A DNA stretch of 64,000 nucleotides, from NCBI RefSeq assembly GCF_040939455.1, contig NC_134110.1, positions 102,453,001 to 102,517,000 on the forward strand, in the 5' to 3' direction. The notes below the pieces were generated by a model, which was not told the DNA's origin, did no database searches, and was given only the letters and a program-made list of their open reading frames with translations. A program made the position numbers and the translations under genes. The DNA is from Microcebus murinus (taxonomy: Eukaryota > Chordata > Mammalia > Primates > Cheirogaleidae). Positions within the stretch are counted from its first letter, which is position 1, and each line of letters starts with the position of its first letter. Below are positions 35,091 to 45,990 of this stretch, in pieces.

Positions 35091-36088
35091 TTTGTGTGCC
35101 ATGTACTTAGGCCATGTGGAAAAAATAAAGAGCATTTGTGGCCATGAAAGCCATGATCCTGACATTCACTCACAGACTGTCAGCACAGTAGACCATGGGG
35201 AAATGATGCCTGGTTGTACTAGTTAGATTTTTCTCTGTATTCTTACATAGATCTTTGGTGATAGCTGGTAGTTAATGAAGCTGTAAAGAGTGAAGATTCA
35301 GATCCAGAAGGGGCTTCTGATTAACGCTGCCAGTCTTATAGTTGTATAAACAATGGATGAAAACCTGGGAAAATGATATTGTCTTTAACATCACTAGAAG
35401 CTGTTTGAAATGTACTAAATGACAAATAGTAATATCATGTGTACCTTATATAATAATGGAGTCAGATTTTAATGTAGGTTCTAGAGCCACTGCAATCAAA
35501 ACTAGCTGAAAAATCATTTAAATTGTTCATGAAGTGTGTAGATAAACTATTTCTCTAAGAAGTTTAGGTCCGTCACCTTTTTTTGATTAGCATTGTTAAT
35601 GATTGTGGTTTCTTAGGTTGAAGTGTTTCTTAGTATGAATGTCATATGAAGAGATTGGTGTTTGTTTAAAGGCATGAAGTGACTGGGAACAAGGTCATCT
35701 TTACTCTTTAATGATTTCTAAAGCCTCTGATAGATTGAGAGCAATATTGGCCATAGATCATGAAAAGAAAAAGAAAGATTTTTAACTGTCCCCAGATTGA
35801 AGAGATTAGATGTTAGAGTTCTAAATACAACATGTGACCCTGAAATGGATCCTGGATCTGGAAGGGGGGAGCTACTGAAGGATATCATTAGGACAGTAAT
35901 TTGAATATGGCCTGTGGATTAGATAATAGTGCATCAGTGTTAAATTTCATGATCTGATAAATGTTCCTTGGTTATTTAGGAGAAAATCCTTACTGTTAGG
36001 GAGTACACATTCTGAAGAATTATGAATAAAGGGACATTCTGCAAATTAATCTCAAGTACTTTGGGAAAAATGTCTCTGTGTCTGTGCA

Positions 36089-36127
36089 TATATATATAGA
36101 GAGAGAGAGGGAGAGCGAGCGAGTGAG
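36089..36127. repeat. (TA)n(GA)n microsatellite
   Basis: tatatatatagagagagaga then gggagagcgagcgagtgagc. An imperfect dinucleotide repeat. The overlapping frames on the minus strand are artefacts. Confidence 0.8.
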
Positions 36128-36489
36128 CACACAAGCATGTACTTGCACAAGACTGTGCACTGGCACAAAGGTTATAGCAAATGGAGCACACACAGTGTTC
36201 ACTGTTGGTGAATCTAGGTAAATGGGACAAGGGTAGTTCTTAGTAATATTCTTATAACTTTTCTCTAAGTGTGAAATTATATCAAAACAAAAAGATAAAT
36301 GATATTCACAAGGAAAAAGAGATAAGCAAAAATATAATACAGTGATTATTAAGATTTTATGTTTAATCTCACAAAAATGATGTGTCGTCTTATACTGCTA
36401 TACCCCTGCCATGTCAGTACCTGCCTTTTCTTATCGCAAAGAACCCATTTAAATGTAACCCACATAGAGGCCTCCTTTAATCACCTAAA

Positions 36490-36710
36490 TCTGAAATAGG
36501 TCCTTCTTCCTACTTATTCTTTTTGTGTGTGTTCATTTGCCACAACTTATGTTTACTTTGTTCTTGTTTTATGTCTGTCTCTCCTTCAAGAGTGTAAATT
36601 CCATGAGTGCAAAGATGATGTCTAGTTTTTTAACACAGTACTCAGTCCTGGCACAGAAAATGATTAAGTATTTGTTGGATTTGGATGAATGAATAAATTA
36701 ATGAATATTC
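36490..36710 (+). repeat. L2 LINE 3' end
   Basis: ttcatttgccacaacttatg, tgtctgtctctccttcaaga, gtgtaaattccatgagtgca, ctcagtcctggcacagaaaa, then tttgttggatttggatgaat is the L2 3' UTR order ending in a gaatgaataaat repeat. Confidence 0.75.
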
Positions 36711-37054
36711 CTTCCATTCTAGTTACCATACTTTAGCTACCCAGTCCTTCAGAAAACAAAATTATTCCTTTTAACATTCAGCATATCTTTGTTCAATACA
36801 GTCATTTGATTCCTTGCTTATCTCTAGCTTCCTCTCATTAACATCTCTCAGATCTGCATGCCTTTTCTAGGTCTGCACCTTCTGGCCTATCTTCTTGTAG
36901 ATGTGTTAAGAGCTCTTTATATTTCCCCGTCACTGTCTGCATATTAGAAAGTATCGCATTTATGACAATTATGCTTACTTTGCCTGGCTACAGGTATTGT
37001 GCTTTTTTTCATCATTTTAAAAATTTTCAATGCCTTAAATGTATGTGTACAAAA

Positions 37055-37312
37055 TTTGTTGAGTACATTTACTGAGTGTTTATCTTAGGCATTGCATTGC
37101 ATGTTTTATAAGTGAGTATATATACACATATATATACACACATGTTGTCTTGCTTAATCTTTGAGCTAATGCTATAAGATGGAGCTAGCCTTTTTTTCTA
37201 GTAACTGAGGTTCATAGTAGTCCAGGACCTATACTGTGTTTATCTTGTTCCCTGCTACATTCTGTGTCTAGCATAATATCTGGTACAAATTAGGCAATCT
37301 GTGAATAAATGA
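37055..37312. repeat. MIR fragment followed by L2 3' end
   Basis: 37055-37210 (tttactgagtgtttatctta, then tgagctaatgctataagatg) looks like reverse MIR. 37215-37312 (gtgtttatcttgttccctgc, ctagcataatatctggtaca, gaataaatgacattc) looks like plus-strand L2. Both are old and weak. Confidence 0.45.
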
Positions 37313-37469
37313 CATTCAAACTCACTAATAAAGATGACATGTATATGTAAAATATTATTGGAAAACATTTGAACATGTAGTACCTGCAAGGATATATTAT
37401 TGTCCTTGTTGACTTGGTACATAGCCTGAGGAGCATAACTTGGTAAAAGAAGCAATTTTGTAGCATACT

Positions 37470-37700
37470 TTAACAGCCTTAAAATGTTTGAACGTTTTGG
37501 CCCGACAATTTTACTTCTAGGAATCTATCTTAAAAGTTATGTTTGTGGGATTCAACGAACAAACCTAGGAGGTAGTAAGTAAATTATGGTGAATTCACAA
37601 GTTGGAATGCTTTTTAACCATTGGTATTGGTTACTATGAAGCATTTGTAATATGGAAAAACTTTTATTACATGAAGGAAAAGTAATTATATGAATCAAGA
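37470..37700 (+). mobile_element. Old L1 fragment
   Basis: cccgacaattttacttctag, gaatctatcttaaaagttat, then tatggtgaattcacaagttg and accattggtattggttacta follow sense text of an L1M 3' region. Confidence 0.5.
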
Positions 37701-38704
37701 TAGCCTTAGTAATCCTATTGTATGAAATCCTCAAAATTTTAGCAATTTAACACATTTTCCTCTCCCCTGCATGTAATGCCCAACAGGAGTTGGAAGAGCA
37801 CCTTGCTCGTGTTATTCAGGATCCTAGCTGTCGTAATTGGAGGTTCTGTATCAGCTACTTATCACTTTAATCTATTGGATTCCTAGTCATGTTCCCATAT
37901 TAATTCAAAGATTTGGTGCTAATCTGTAGTATATTAATAACAGGAAATATATTTTAGTCTCTACTTGTTAGGTAGAACTTTAGTATCTGTTTAATTGGGC
38001 TGAACTAAGGGAGCTACATTTTTTAGAGTATCTACATCACTCTTAAATTATAATGGTGGGAAGGGTGCATTGGTGATGGATGAACTGGAGTCTTACTGTT
38101 GTGATGAAAATAATGACATTGCAGAATCCAGGGATTTTTCTTAGAGAACAAGTTGAGGAAATCCTGGGGGAGATGTTAAACATGTGGCTTTCTAAGGGTC
38201 TTTGTAAGGATGTAGAATAATACTTGCCAGTGCTGAATTATTTATTTTATTTAGAAATTATTTTAGAGCTAGTTTCCAGGAATGCATAGCCCTTATTTTT
38301 GAAGAGGCTCTTATTTAGTAGAGGTGAAAAATATAAAAAGAAACATAATGTATCCAAGCATGGAAGCACATATAGATTGTATAGCACAGCGAACGAAGTG
38401 ATTGATTCTGTGAAAGAAAATGTGTGTGAGGGTTATGCAAGTAGAAGGGGTGATCATAGCAAGTAGGGGAAGGAGAATTCTAAGCTGAGAGGTCTGCCCC
38501 ATGAAAGCTCAGAGAGAAACTTTAACAATTTATTTTGTTCGGGGAGTTTAAGCAATATGGTATTTGGGAGTAAAAAAAGGTGGTGGAGGGATTGGTGGAA
38601 GGATGAGGGTGAGATGTTGTACCAGAGAGGAAGAGGCCATAGTCGGTTTACTCACTTGGGGGTTACTGTAATGATAAAAAAAAATGATGAAAATGCCAGA
38701 GTTA

Positions 38705-38900
38705 ATCTGCCATTCAATCACTAACCTATGATATTACTTCACTCCTTTAATTCTTAGTTTCCTTTTCTACAAAATGAGGATGACAGTAGTGTCTACTCCA
38801 AAGGATTCTTGTGAGGATCATATGAAAACATTTCATTTAATAAAGCATTCAGAGTAGTTTCCTAAGATAAAGTACAGAATGGTAGCTGCTGCTGTAAAAA
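38705..38900 (+). repeat. MIR SINE
   Basis: ctttaattcttagtttcctt, ttctacaaaatgaggatgac, gattcttgtgaggatcatat, then agcattcagagtagttt fit the plus-strand MIR from core to 3' end. Confidence 0.65.
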
Positions 38901-39489
38901 TCAGAATCATTGTGAGTTTTAAGGAAAAGATAAACTAGATCATCCTAGAATTTAGAATGATCTCTTTGAAGGGAGTGTGGAGGATGGTGGACATGGGATT
39001 GAGGAGAAATGGTACAGATTAAGAAGCTTTTGTAAAAATCTTAGAGGAGGCACAGTGAGGGTCTGATGTAAAAGAACAGAAATAGGGATACAGTGCCAAT
39101 AAATGTACAAAGGTTAGAATTGGCAGGACAGATTCGCTAATGTTTATATGTCTTTTAGGACAAAAGGTTTAAGATAGTGAGAAATTGGGTTAATGTATAA
39201 TAAATTTCCTCAACAGAGAGAAATAAACTAAAAGCAAGAAGGTTTAGGGAGCAGAGAAGATTATCCAGTTTTAGAAACTATTGAAGAAATGACTGTAGAA
39301 AATCAGTTTAGATTTGTTGAGTTTGAGAGGGTTTGGATGGACAGCTGAGGAGCAATTTGGGCAAGATTCAGGAGTCAGCAGCCAGCAATGGTAGTAGTTG
39401 CAGCCGTGGGAGTAGGCGAGCTCTATTGTACGAAGGTGAGTAAGGAGGCCTGAGCTCCCACCCAAACATTGGAGAGTTGGCTTATTACC

Positions 39490-40222
39490 TGCCAAGTACC
39501 ATATGTTTTTCTTTCACATCCTCCTAATATCCCTGTGATGTGGTTGTGCTGTATTAATTATCTATTGCTGAATAAGAAATTGCCATAAACTTGGCTGTTT
39601 GAAGCAACCTAAATGTATTATTTCATAGATTGTAGGCATGGCTTGGCTAGGTCTTCTGCTTCTGGTTCTCTCATGAGACTGCGATCAAGGTGTTGGCCAG
39701 CACTGGCCAGACAACAAGGTGTTGTCTGAGGCTAGGCTGATCATTTTCTGGGTTCATTGGTTATGGTCAAGATTCAGTTCTTTGAGGGTTGTCAGACTAA
39801 GGCCCTCTGTGGGCCAGAGACTACTTTCATTTTCTTACTAGGTGGGCCCCTCCCTATGGCAGCTAACTTGGTCAAAGCTTGCAAAAGAGAGAGTCAGCTG
39901 GAATGATTCAAATTATAATCTTGAGTAACAATCAGGGACACAATAACCCATTACCTTTGGAATATTTTATTGGTTAGAAAGATATCATAGGGCCTGCCTG
40001 TATGTGGGCAGTGGGGGGATTTCACTAGAGTGTGGATACTAAGAGGTGGAGGTAGACCAGATAATTGGTTTAGAGGCTATCTGCTACAGGTGCCATTTTT
40101 ATTCCTGTGCACAAGAAAGGAAACTCAAATGGTTTCCAAGATCATATGGTTGCAAGTAATGGGGAGAAGACCAAACCCAGGCTGTGTGACTCCATTGCTT
40201 GGGCACTTTACTATTACATTTT
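39490..40222 (-). repeat. MIR SINE split by a solo LTR
   Basis: The two halves of a reverse MIR are at 39490-39549 (gccaagtaccatatg..., atatccctgtgatgtggttg) and 40089-40222 (gaaactcaaatggtttccaa, accaaacccaggctgtgtga, tccattgcttgggcacttta). The intervening 539 bp is an LTR insertion. Confidence 0.6.
39550..40088. mobile_element. Solo LTR of an old endogenous retrovirus (family not assigned)
   Basis: The block begins TGTATTAATTATCTATTGCT and ends GGCTATCTGCTACA, giving the TG...CA ends of an LTR. The flanking 5-mers tgtgc (39545-39549) and ggtgc (40089-40093) fit a 5-bp duplication with one change. It cleanly interrupts a MIR. No viral coding sequence is present. The wording attgctgaataagaaattgc resembles common MaLR/ERVL-age repeats, but I cannot name the family. 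Confidence 0.55.
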
Positions 40223-40482
40223 AAGGACTGAGAAAAGGCTGTAGAATCAGCAGTTTGGGGGACTTCATTGGTGACACTTGTTTGATGTCTTTCAATGGAG
40301 TGATGTAGGTTGAAGGTCATTGGTTGGGATTTCAGTGAATATGCAGGTAGGAAAAGGGCCTAAGTAGAGACTACCCTTAATAGATGATGATTTTAAAAGA
40401 AAGACGAGAACAACAACTATATGTTATTATTACGTATTGAATTGTTTTTCTCTCTAATAATCTAGAAAAATTTCTTTTTCAG

Positions 40483-40597
40483 TTCTCTGAGTTTAACCAG
40501 TAATGCCATTCAGTTGCCAATTTCAAGCAAAGGAAACATAAGCCAGTTTTAATCTGCTTCTTAAGGAAAGTGGTAGTTCTATTCACAGTGCCTGACG
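40483..40597 (+). other. RB1CC1: RB1CC1 exon 2 (5' UTR)
   Basis: Acceptor tctttttcag at 40473-40482, donor gacg|gtaagt at 40597/40598; length 115 bp. It contains no part of the main frame. It holds the end of the 42-codon uORF (stop 40550-40552) and a separate short uORF at 40503-40541. Sequence and position suit the second non-coding exon of this gene; I know of no independent confirmation for this species. Confidence 0.85.
40503..40541 (+). other. Short uORF in exon 2 (12 codons plus stop)
   Basis: ATG with G at -3 and C at +4; encodes MPFSCQFQAKET then TAA. It overlaps the end of the longer uORF in another frame. Confidence 0.45.
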
Positions 40598-41497
40598 GTA
40601 AGTCACAGTTGCTACCTTTGTAAGTTTTTGATCTAATGCATTTAAAATAATGATTTTGGAAACTTTAATTTTAAAACCTTACTTGCTTTTTCTTTCTTCT
40701 CTGTTAATTCAGAGAAGATATTTTTAAGGCTTATGGAGAAAACAGCATAAATAAAGATACCTACTACTTTCTGGGAGTTTATAGTTATCTTTCATCACTT
40801 TAATTAATCTTAGATTTTTACCCCCATTTGTTAAAAATAAAATACTAGATCATGAAATCTGTTCCTCAGTTTATTGATATAGAGCTTTATTTTATAGATT
40901 AGTTTTAGCTTGGACTCATTACTGGCAGAGTTGTTTAAAATATTCTGATTTCCTGACCGGAATACTTTTCTACTGTTGCTCAAGGGTGCTATAACTGTTA
41001 GGGCCACAGTGTCTTATGGAGTGCCTTTAGCCCACTGTGGAGGTGGAACACTGATGAAGAGGCAGCTGGTGAAAGGATTTGGGACTCATTTCCCCTAATT
41101 TGCAAGTAGTAGTGCCTCTTACTTGCTTCTAGTAAGTTTAACCTTAATACTAGTCTAGTTTATTGTTTTGAGGAAGAAGTTGGGCAAGAACTCTTAGTGA
41201 TAAGATGTTTGACCAGATGCTTTAATCTTAATGTAAAAAAAGTGTGAAATATGAACATACCAACTTTTATTCTAACTGCTGGCCCCTTTTTTCTGAAAAC
41301 AAACTTTTTTGCCATGGTAGAACTATTAACGCTTTTCATTACTCTCTCTTTTTTTTTTAACCATCCAGTTAGCCATCTTAGATATCAAAACCTATTTTGA
41401 TTTTTTTATTATTTATGTAGTAAAATTGTGCTGCATCTGCATGAAGATATTTGCACTTGTAGTTGTGTCTGTAAAATTTATTTCTTGTTTCTTCCAG
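40598..41497 (+). other. RB1CC1: RB1CC1 intron 2
   Basis: 900 bp, gtaagt to ttcttccag. I see no recognisable repeat or gene. Confidence 0.85.
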
Positions 41498-41549
41498 TAA
41501 CTGTATCAAGAGGGTGAGGTGTGAGCTCACAGAATCCAGAGAAATCATC
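41498..41549 (+). other. RB1CC1: RB1CC1 exon 3, 5' UTR part
   Basis: Acceptor tttcttccag ends at 41497. The 52-nt leader has no ATG and contains in-frame stops before 41550, so the main frame cannot start upstream in this exon. Confidence 0.9.
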
Positions 41550-41620
41550 ATGAAGTTGTATGTATTTCTGGTTAACACTGGAACTACTCTAGCATTTGAC
41601 ACTGAACTTACAGTGCAAAC
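41550..41620 (+). CDS. RB1CC1: RB1CC1 coding exon 3, residues 1-23 (start codon)
   Basis: The start ATG at 41550 sits in atcATGa (A at -3). It encodes MKLYVFLVNTGTTLAFDTEL then TVQ, plus two bases of Thr24. Donor aac|gtgagt at 41620/41621. This is the known N-terminus of FIP200 and the first beta-hairpin of its ubiquitin-like fold. An earlier in-frame start is excluded by stops in the leader. Confidence 0.97.
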
Positions 41621-42646
41621 GTGAGTTGTATTTCATTTATCCTCTTTAATTTTGCATTTTCTCTGCATGCAGAAAATTAAAGAAATATTTTATTTTGAGG
41701 AAACTATTTCACTGTTAGAAAGGTGTAGCATATGGTGATTCTTAAATCTTTTACCCAACATATTACATTTGTAATTGTCATCTTTCTGTGAAATGCTAGT
41801 TAAATTCTTTAAGTTGTGGTTTGTTCTGTTGCATGAATGTGATATTCAAAATTTAACGAGACCCACAAACAATCTGATTTCAAACTGAAGCTATATTGTT
41901 ATAAGTACCGATAGCCAATTGCTGTTAATATTTTAAGTTTCATAAGCCATTGTTAAGGGAATTATTGCTAGCTTTTTAAAACAATATACATCACTTCTAT
42001 GGTTTTTAGGTCATTTGTTTTTAACCCTTTAAATATGGTCAATAGATGTGTTTTGTTTGTTAATGAGAATAAAATAAATTTAATATTTTTAGCCAAATTA
42101 GTGGGGCTCAGATGTCTAATAATTCTTGAGGTTTTCAGAAGTTTCCAATATTTACCTAATGAATGTCCTCCTCGATATTTGTGAGCAGTATGGAGAGCTC
42201 AGAGTAAATCTGACACTGAAATTATTATAAATACTTTGTAAAATCAATAATCTTTGTTTTAAAGTGGAATTATGCGATTATTTTGTTTTTTTAGAGGACT
42301 CATTTTCATTAAACACAGCTTTATCTCTGTAGAAATGTTTGAAAGGTAGGTAAAAGGAGGAATTTTCACATGGTTTACACTAATGTACTTTCTGTAAAGT
42401 GATGTGGAAACTTGAACACAAATCCTGTATTCTCAGAACTTTAGCACTCCTACTGATTTGAGCATATTCTGTTTATATGTTATAAAGAGAACACTTAAAT
42501 TTTTTACTATTATTTTGGGGGGAAGCTTTAGAGTGAAATTCATTAGCCTATCTAAGCATTTTTTTATATAGTACTTATTTGAAAATAAAAGTAGGAGACA
42601 AATGCAAATAACTGATTTCTTTTCTTTTTATTTTTATTTTTTTAAG
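41621..42646 (+). other. RB1CC1: RB1CC1 intron 3
   Basis: 1,026 bp, gtgagt to a T-rich tract and tttaag. Nothing recognisable inside; the frame at 41999-42184 looks like chance. Confidence 0.85.
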
Positions 42647-42773
42647 TGTGGCAGACCTTAAGCATGCCATTCAAAGCAAATATAAGATTGCTATTCAGCA
42701 CCAGGTGCTGGTGGTCAATGGAGGAGAGTGCATGGCTGCAGATAGAAGAGTGTGTACCTATAGTGCTGGGACG
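42647..42773 (+). CDS. RB1CC1: RB1CC1 coding exon 4, residues 24-66
   Basis: Acceptor tttttttaag, donor acg|gtaggt. The 127-nt exon encodes VADLKHAIQSKYKIAIQHQV, then LVVNGGECMAADRRVCTYSAGT. The pattern of an alpha helix (DLKHAIQSKY) followed by a QVLVVNGGE strand is the standard ubiquitin-like layout. The phase (split codon in, codon boundary out) matches both neighbours. Confidence 0.97.
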
Positions 42774-42943
42774 GTAGGTATCCAAGAGTCCTTTCATACA
42801 AGGATGCTCCACTTTCACATCAGATAGGGAGCTGATAACTCAGTTTTCAGAAGTAAGGTTTATTCACTTCATATATTGAGGGCAATGTGCATGTTCAATA
42901 ACATTTAATTTCAGTTATATCTGCTTTTCTTTTTTATATATAG
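42774..42943 (+). other. RB1CC1: RB1CC1 intron 4
   Basis: Short intron of 170 bp, gtaggt to tatatatag. Confidence 0.9.
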
Positions 42944-43114
42944 GACACAAATCCAATTTTTCTTTTTAACAAAGAAATGATCTTATGTGATCGTCCACCT
43001 GCAATTCCTAAAACTACCTTTTCAACCGAAAATGACATGGAAATAAAAGTTGAAGAATCTCTTATGATGCCTGCAGTTTTTCACACTGTTGCTTCCAGGA
43101 CACAACTTGCAGTG
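42944..43114 (+). CDS. RB1CC1: RB1CC1 coding exon 5, residues 67-123
   Basis: 171 nt, phase 0 at both ends. It encodes DTNPIFLFNKEMILCDRPPA and onward, ending MMPAVFHTVASRTQLAV. The first part closes the ubiquitin-like domain (NPIFLFNKEMI, last strand). The middle (IPKTTFSTENDMEIKVEES) is an acidic linker leading to the helical part. Donor gtg|gtaaga. Confidence 0.97.
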
Positions 43115-43422
43115 GTAAGATATAAACAATTATTTAAATAACTGATTTTCCTAAAAGCATTCAAACCTAAATAAAGTAGTCTAAATTGCATAGGAACCAT
43201 GCAAAAAACCATGAAAAATGATAAACCATTCTAAAAATATATTTTGTGGTTAATATATCTAGTTTTTAAATTTCAGGCTCATACATTGTTAGTTACTCTA
43301 CATTCACAGTTGCAGTATTTTAGAGTGGAAAAGCTATCTGAGAACAGGATTGGGTCAACTTCTATACGACGATCTGTAGATAATTACTTTTGAATATTCT
43401 TTAATTAATAAAGTACCTGTGT

Positions 43423-43765
43423 GGCCGGGCGCGGTGGCTCATGCCTGTAATCCTAGCACTTTGGGAGGCCGAGGCGGGCGGATTGCTCAAGGTCAGGAGT
43501 TCGAAACCAGCCTGAGCGAGACCCCGTCTCTACCAAAAATAGAAAGAAATTAATTGACCAACTAAAAATATATATACAAAAAAAAAAATTAGCCGGGCAT
43601 GGTGGCACATGCCTGTAGTCCCAGCTACTCGGGAGGCTGAGGCAGAAGGATCGCTGAGCCCCGGAGATTGAGGTTGCTGTGAGCCAGGCTGACGCCATGG
43701 CACTCACTCTAGCCTGGGCAATAAAGTGAGACTCTGTCTCAAAAAAAAAAAAAATAAAAAAAAAT
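43423..43765 (+). mobile_element. Full-length lemur-type Alu with target-site duplication
   Basis: It starts at ggccgggcgcggtggctcat and is nearly consensus, with lemur linker and A tail. The 16-bp duplication aataaagtacctgtgt is exact at 43407-43422 and 43766-43781. It sits in RB1CC1 intron 5 in sense orientation, about 310 bp after exon 5. Confidence 0.94.
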
Positions 43766-44474
43766 AATAAAGTACCTGTGTTAGAGTAGACATAGAGAGC
43801 TTAAGTAGCTCTAAAAATGTAATTCTTTTTCCCATATCCATGGTTAGTTCCTGGAAGACAGTCAAATTTCTATCCAGTATACTGTATATCCAGTGTATAC
43901 TCTTATACTACTAGTTGCTGTCCCCACGGATTGTTTCCCAGTTATTTAGTTTTTCCCAATAACTCGCTGTTTACCTTACTGTAATATTATAGGAATTCAT
44001 TAAGCTGTCAGTAGTAAGCCACATTTTGCTTCCAGACATGAAAAAATGTAAAGTCTTAGAACAAAGGAAATAACAGTATTTACCTTTTGTAAAAATAAAC
44101 AAACATTTACTTTGATTAGTAAAAGTCTTAGGGATTTCTTAGCCAATTGTCTTATTAAAAGATAAATTGTATTATACAGCTAAAAAACAAAATAGCCCAC
44201 AGCTTTATCATTTATAGGCAATACAATTAAAACAGGTTGCTAAAGTATGAAAAGATAGGTATATGCAGAGCTAATAGGTAATGTAAACAAAGATAAAAAT
44301 GGTAATACTAATATTTAACAAAGTGGACTTGAAAGCATTAAACAGAACAAAGTGAAATGTAATGATAAAAGGTTTAGTTTATGAAAAAGATAAGTGAAAT
44401 TATATATTTGCCTACCACCACCAGACAAAGCATAACAATTATTAGAATTTTCAGTATAACTTAATAAAACAATG

Positions 44475-44850
44475 GTGTATGCCACCATCCATAGTAGCAT
44501 TATTAACAATAGCCAAAAGGTGGAATCAGCCTAAATGTTTATCAGTGGATAAATGAGTAATAAAAAATATGGTATGTGCTTATGATGGAATATTTTTCAG
44601 CTTTAGAAAGGAAGGAAAGTCTCATAACATGCTACAAAATGAAAGAACCTTGAGGACATGAAACATAACCACACAACAAATGAGAAGATATATCTTATAA
44701 ATATGATTGTGAACTTAATGGATTACAGTTAGTTGCCATTATGATGCCATGATTTTATTTTTGTGGGGGTGGAAGGAGCTTTGGATTTCTTTTTGTTTTT
44801 GTTTTATTTTAGATCTAAAATGGTCTTAACGTCATATGTAAGGGTCAGTG
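44475..44850 (+). mobile_element. Old L1 3' fragment
   Basis: tgccaccatccatagtagca, ttattaacaatagccaaaag, gtggaatcagcctaaatgtt, tatcagtggataaatgagta and onward is typical L1M 3' text in sense, with a diverged 3' end. Confidence 0.7.
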
Positions 44851-44989
44851 TCCAGGAATAGCCAAGAAAATAATGAGAAAGAAGAATGGAAGGTGGAGGG
44901 AAAAACATCACAGATTTTAAACACATTCTCTAGCTGGTATAACCAAAACAGTGACATGGGTCAGATCAGTTCATTATGGAAGGAAATAG

Positions 44990-45125
44990 AGATGCTATAA
45001 CTTACTGGTCAAGAGTGAGGTTTCTAAAGTCAGATTACCTGAGATTGTATCTGGTCACCCCATTTACTCCTGGTGTGACCTTGCACTCAGTTATATCATT
45101 GGTACAATGAAGAATAGATTTTTGT
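44990..45125 (+). repeat. MIR SINE fragment
   Basis: taacttactggtcaagagtg, aggtttctaaagtcagatta, cctgagattgtatctggtca, tgtgaccttgcactcagtta is a plus-strand MIR head and core. Confidence 0.7.
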
Positions 45126-45169
45126 GTATTGAGGCATATACATTTTGGAAAATGCACAAACCGTATGGT

Positions 45170-45990
45170 ACCTTAGTTCTTAGTGAATTTTTACAAAGTG
45201 AACACAAGATAAAAACATAGTATCACCCCAGAACTCCTACTTCATGTTTTCTCCCTATCGGTACCCATACTCTCTCTTCATTAAAGCTAACCAATATCTT
45301 GACTTGTAAATCATAGATTATTTTCCTCTTTTTGAACTTTAAGTCAGTGAACTCGTACAGTTTGTGTTCTTTTGTGTCTGGCCTCTTGTACTCAACATTA
45401 TGTTCTTGAGAATCATTCAGAACATTCCATGTATTGATAGTTTGAATTCATTGCTGCATAATATTGTACAAATATATTTACTTCTGGCATCTGAATATAT
45501 AATGTTTTGAATGCTGCTTTTTGAAATTTTTCTTGTTGTCTGTTTACTTTCTTTATGCGTATGTATGTTCCATTGGATATTTTGGAAGGTTTGTTGTCTG
45601 TTTTGAGTTCTTCTAATGTTTCCTTTTATAACAATATCTTCATTTAATATATTGAAACTCTTAGCAAAGTATCTTTTGCTAACTCTGAGCAATTGCAGAA
45701 TTAGTATCCTACTACTTCCCTCCCCACCTCTTGCCCAATTTGATTCAGTCATCTCATTTTTTGTCCTTTTAGAGGTCACCATTTATACCTTTACTTGCGT
45801 TTGGATTATTTTGTCTTCAAAGATCTTTTGACTGCTGTAGTATAAAGAAATCAGTATACTTAGACTGTGTTTAATCTGTCTCCCCTTTTACTTCTGAAAA
45901 TCTTTTCATTCTTTAACTTAATGCCAATAGGTCTTTCAAATTTTGTCTTGAAATGGATTCAGTGTTTTCAGCTTGTTTTTACTATATATT
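45170..45990 (-). mobile_element. Old L1 fragments
   Basis: 45170-45480 (cagaactcctacttcatgtt, gtgtctggcctcttgtactc, ttcagaacattccatgtatt, ttgctgcataatattgt) is reverse L1M. 45500-45990 continues in similar T-rich, L1-like text but is too diverged to place. The frame at 45417-45782 on the minus strand has no recognisable ORF2 motifs. Confidence 0.5.

Larger units (their letters stand above)
19842..40482 (+). other. RB1CC1: RB1CC1 intron 1 (about 20.6 kb)
   Basis: Donor gtaagt at 19842, acceptor tttttcag at 40482. It is AT-rich apart from the CpG-island edge and full of old repeats, itemised separately. Stretches where I recognise nothing: about 20420-21980, 23060-23915, 24900-25430, 25745-26238, 27660-28560, 28700-29425, 30885-31380, 31500-32880, 33065-33950, 34300-34880, 35095-36085, 36130-36485, 38000-38700 and 38900-39485. 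Open frames in these are short and featureless. Confidence 0.85.
19783..40552 (+). other. RB1CC1 uORF, 42 codons, spanning exons 1 and 2
   Basis: The ATG at 19783-19785 lies in optimal context (A at -3, G at +4: aagATGg). The frame uses 19 full codons of exon 1 and a split codon across the 19841/40483 junction. It then runs 22 codons in exon 2 to TAA at 40550-40552. The product would start MVPGVAGSSAAAGEGGDAAG and end ISQF. It ends well before the main ATG (41550), so it can act as a classic regulatory uORF if the transcript starts upstream of 19783. No conserved peptide family is recognised. The coordinates enclose intron 1. Confidence 0.6.

Noticed and set aside
45417..45782. 121-codon minus-strand frame in intron 5
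   Set aside because: AT-rich, Lys/Ile/Asn-rich text in an old L1 region without reverse-transcriptase motifs.
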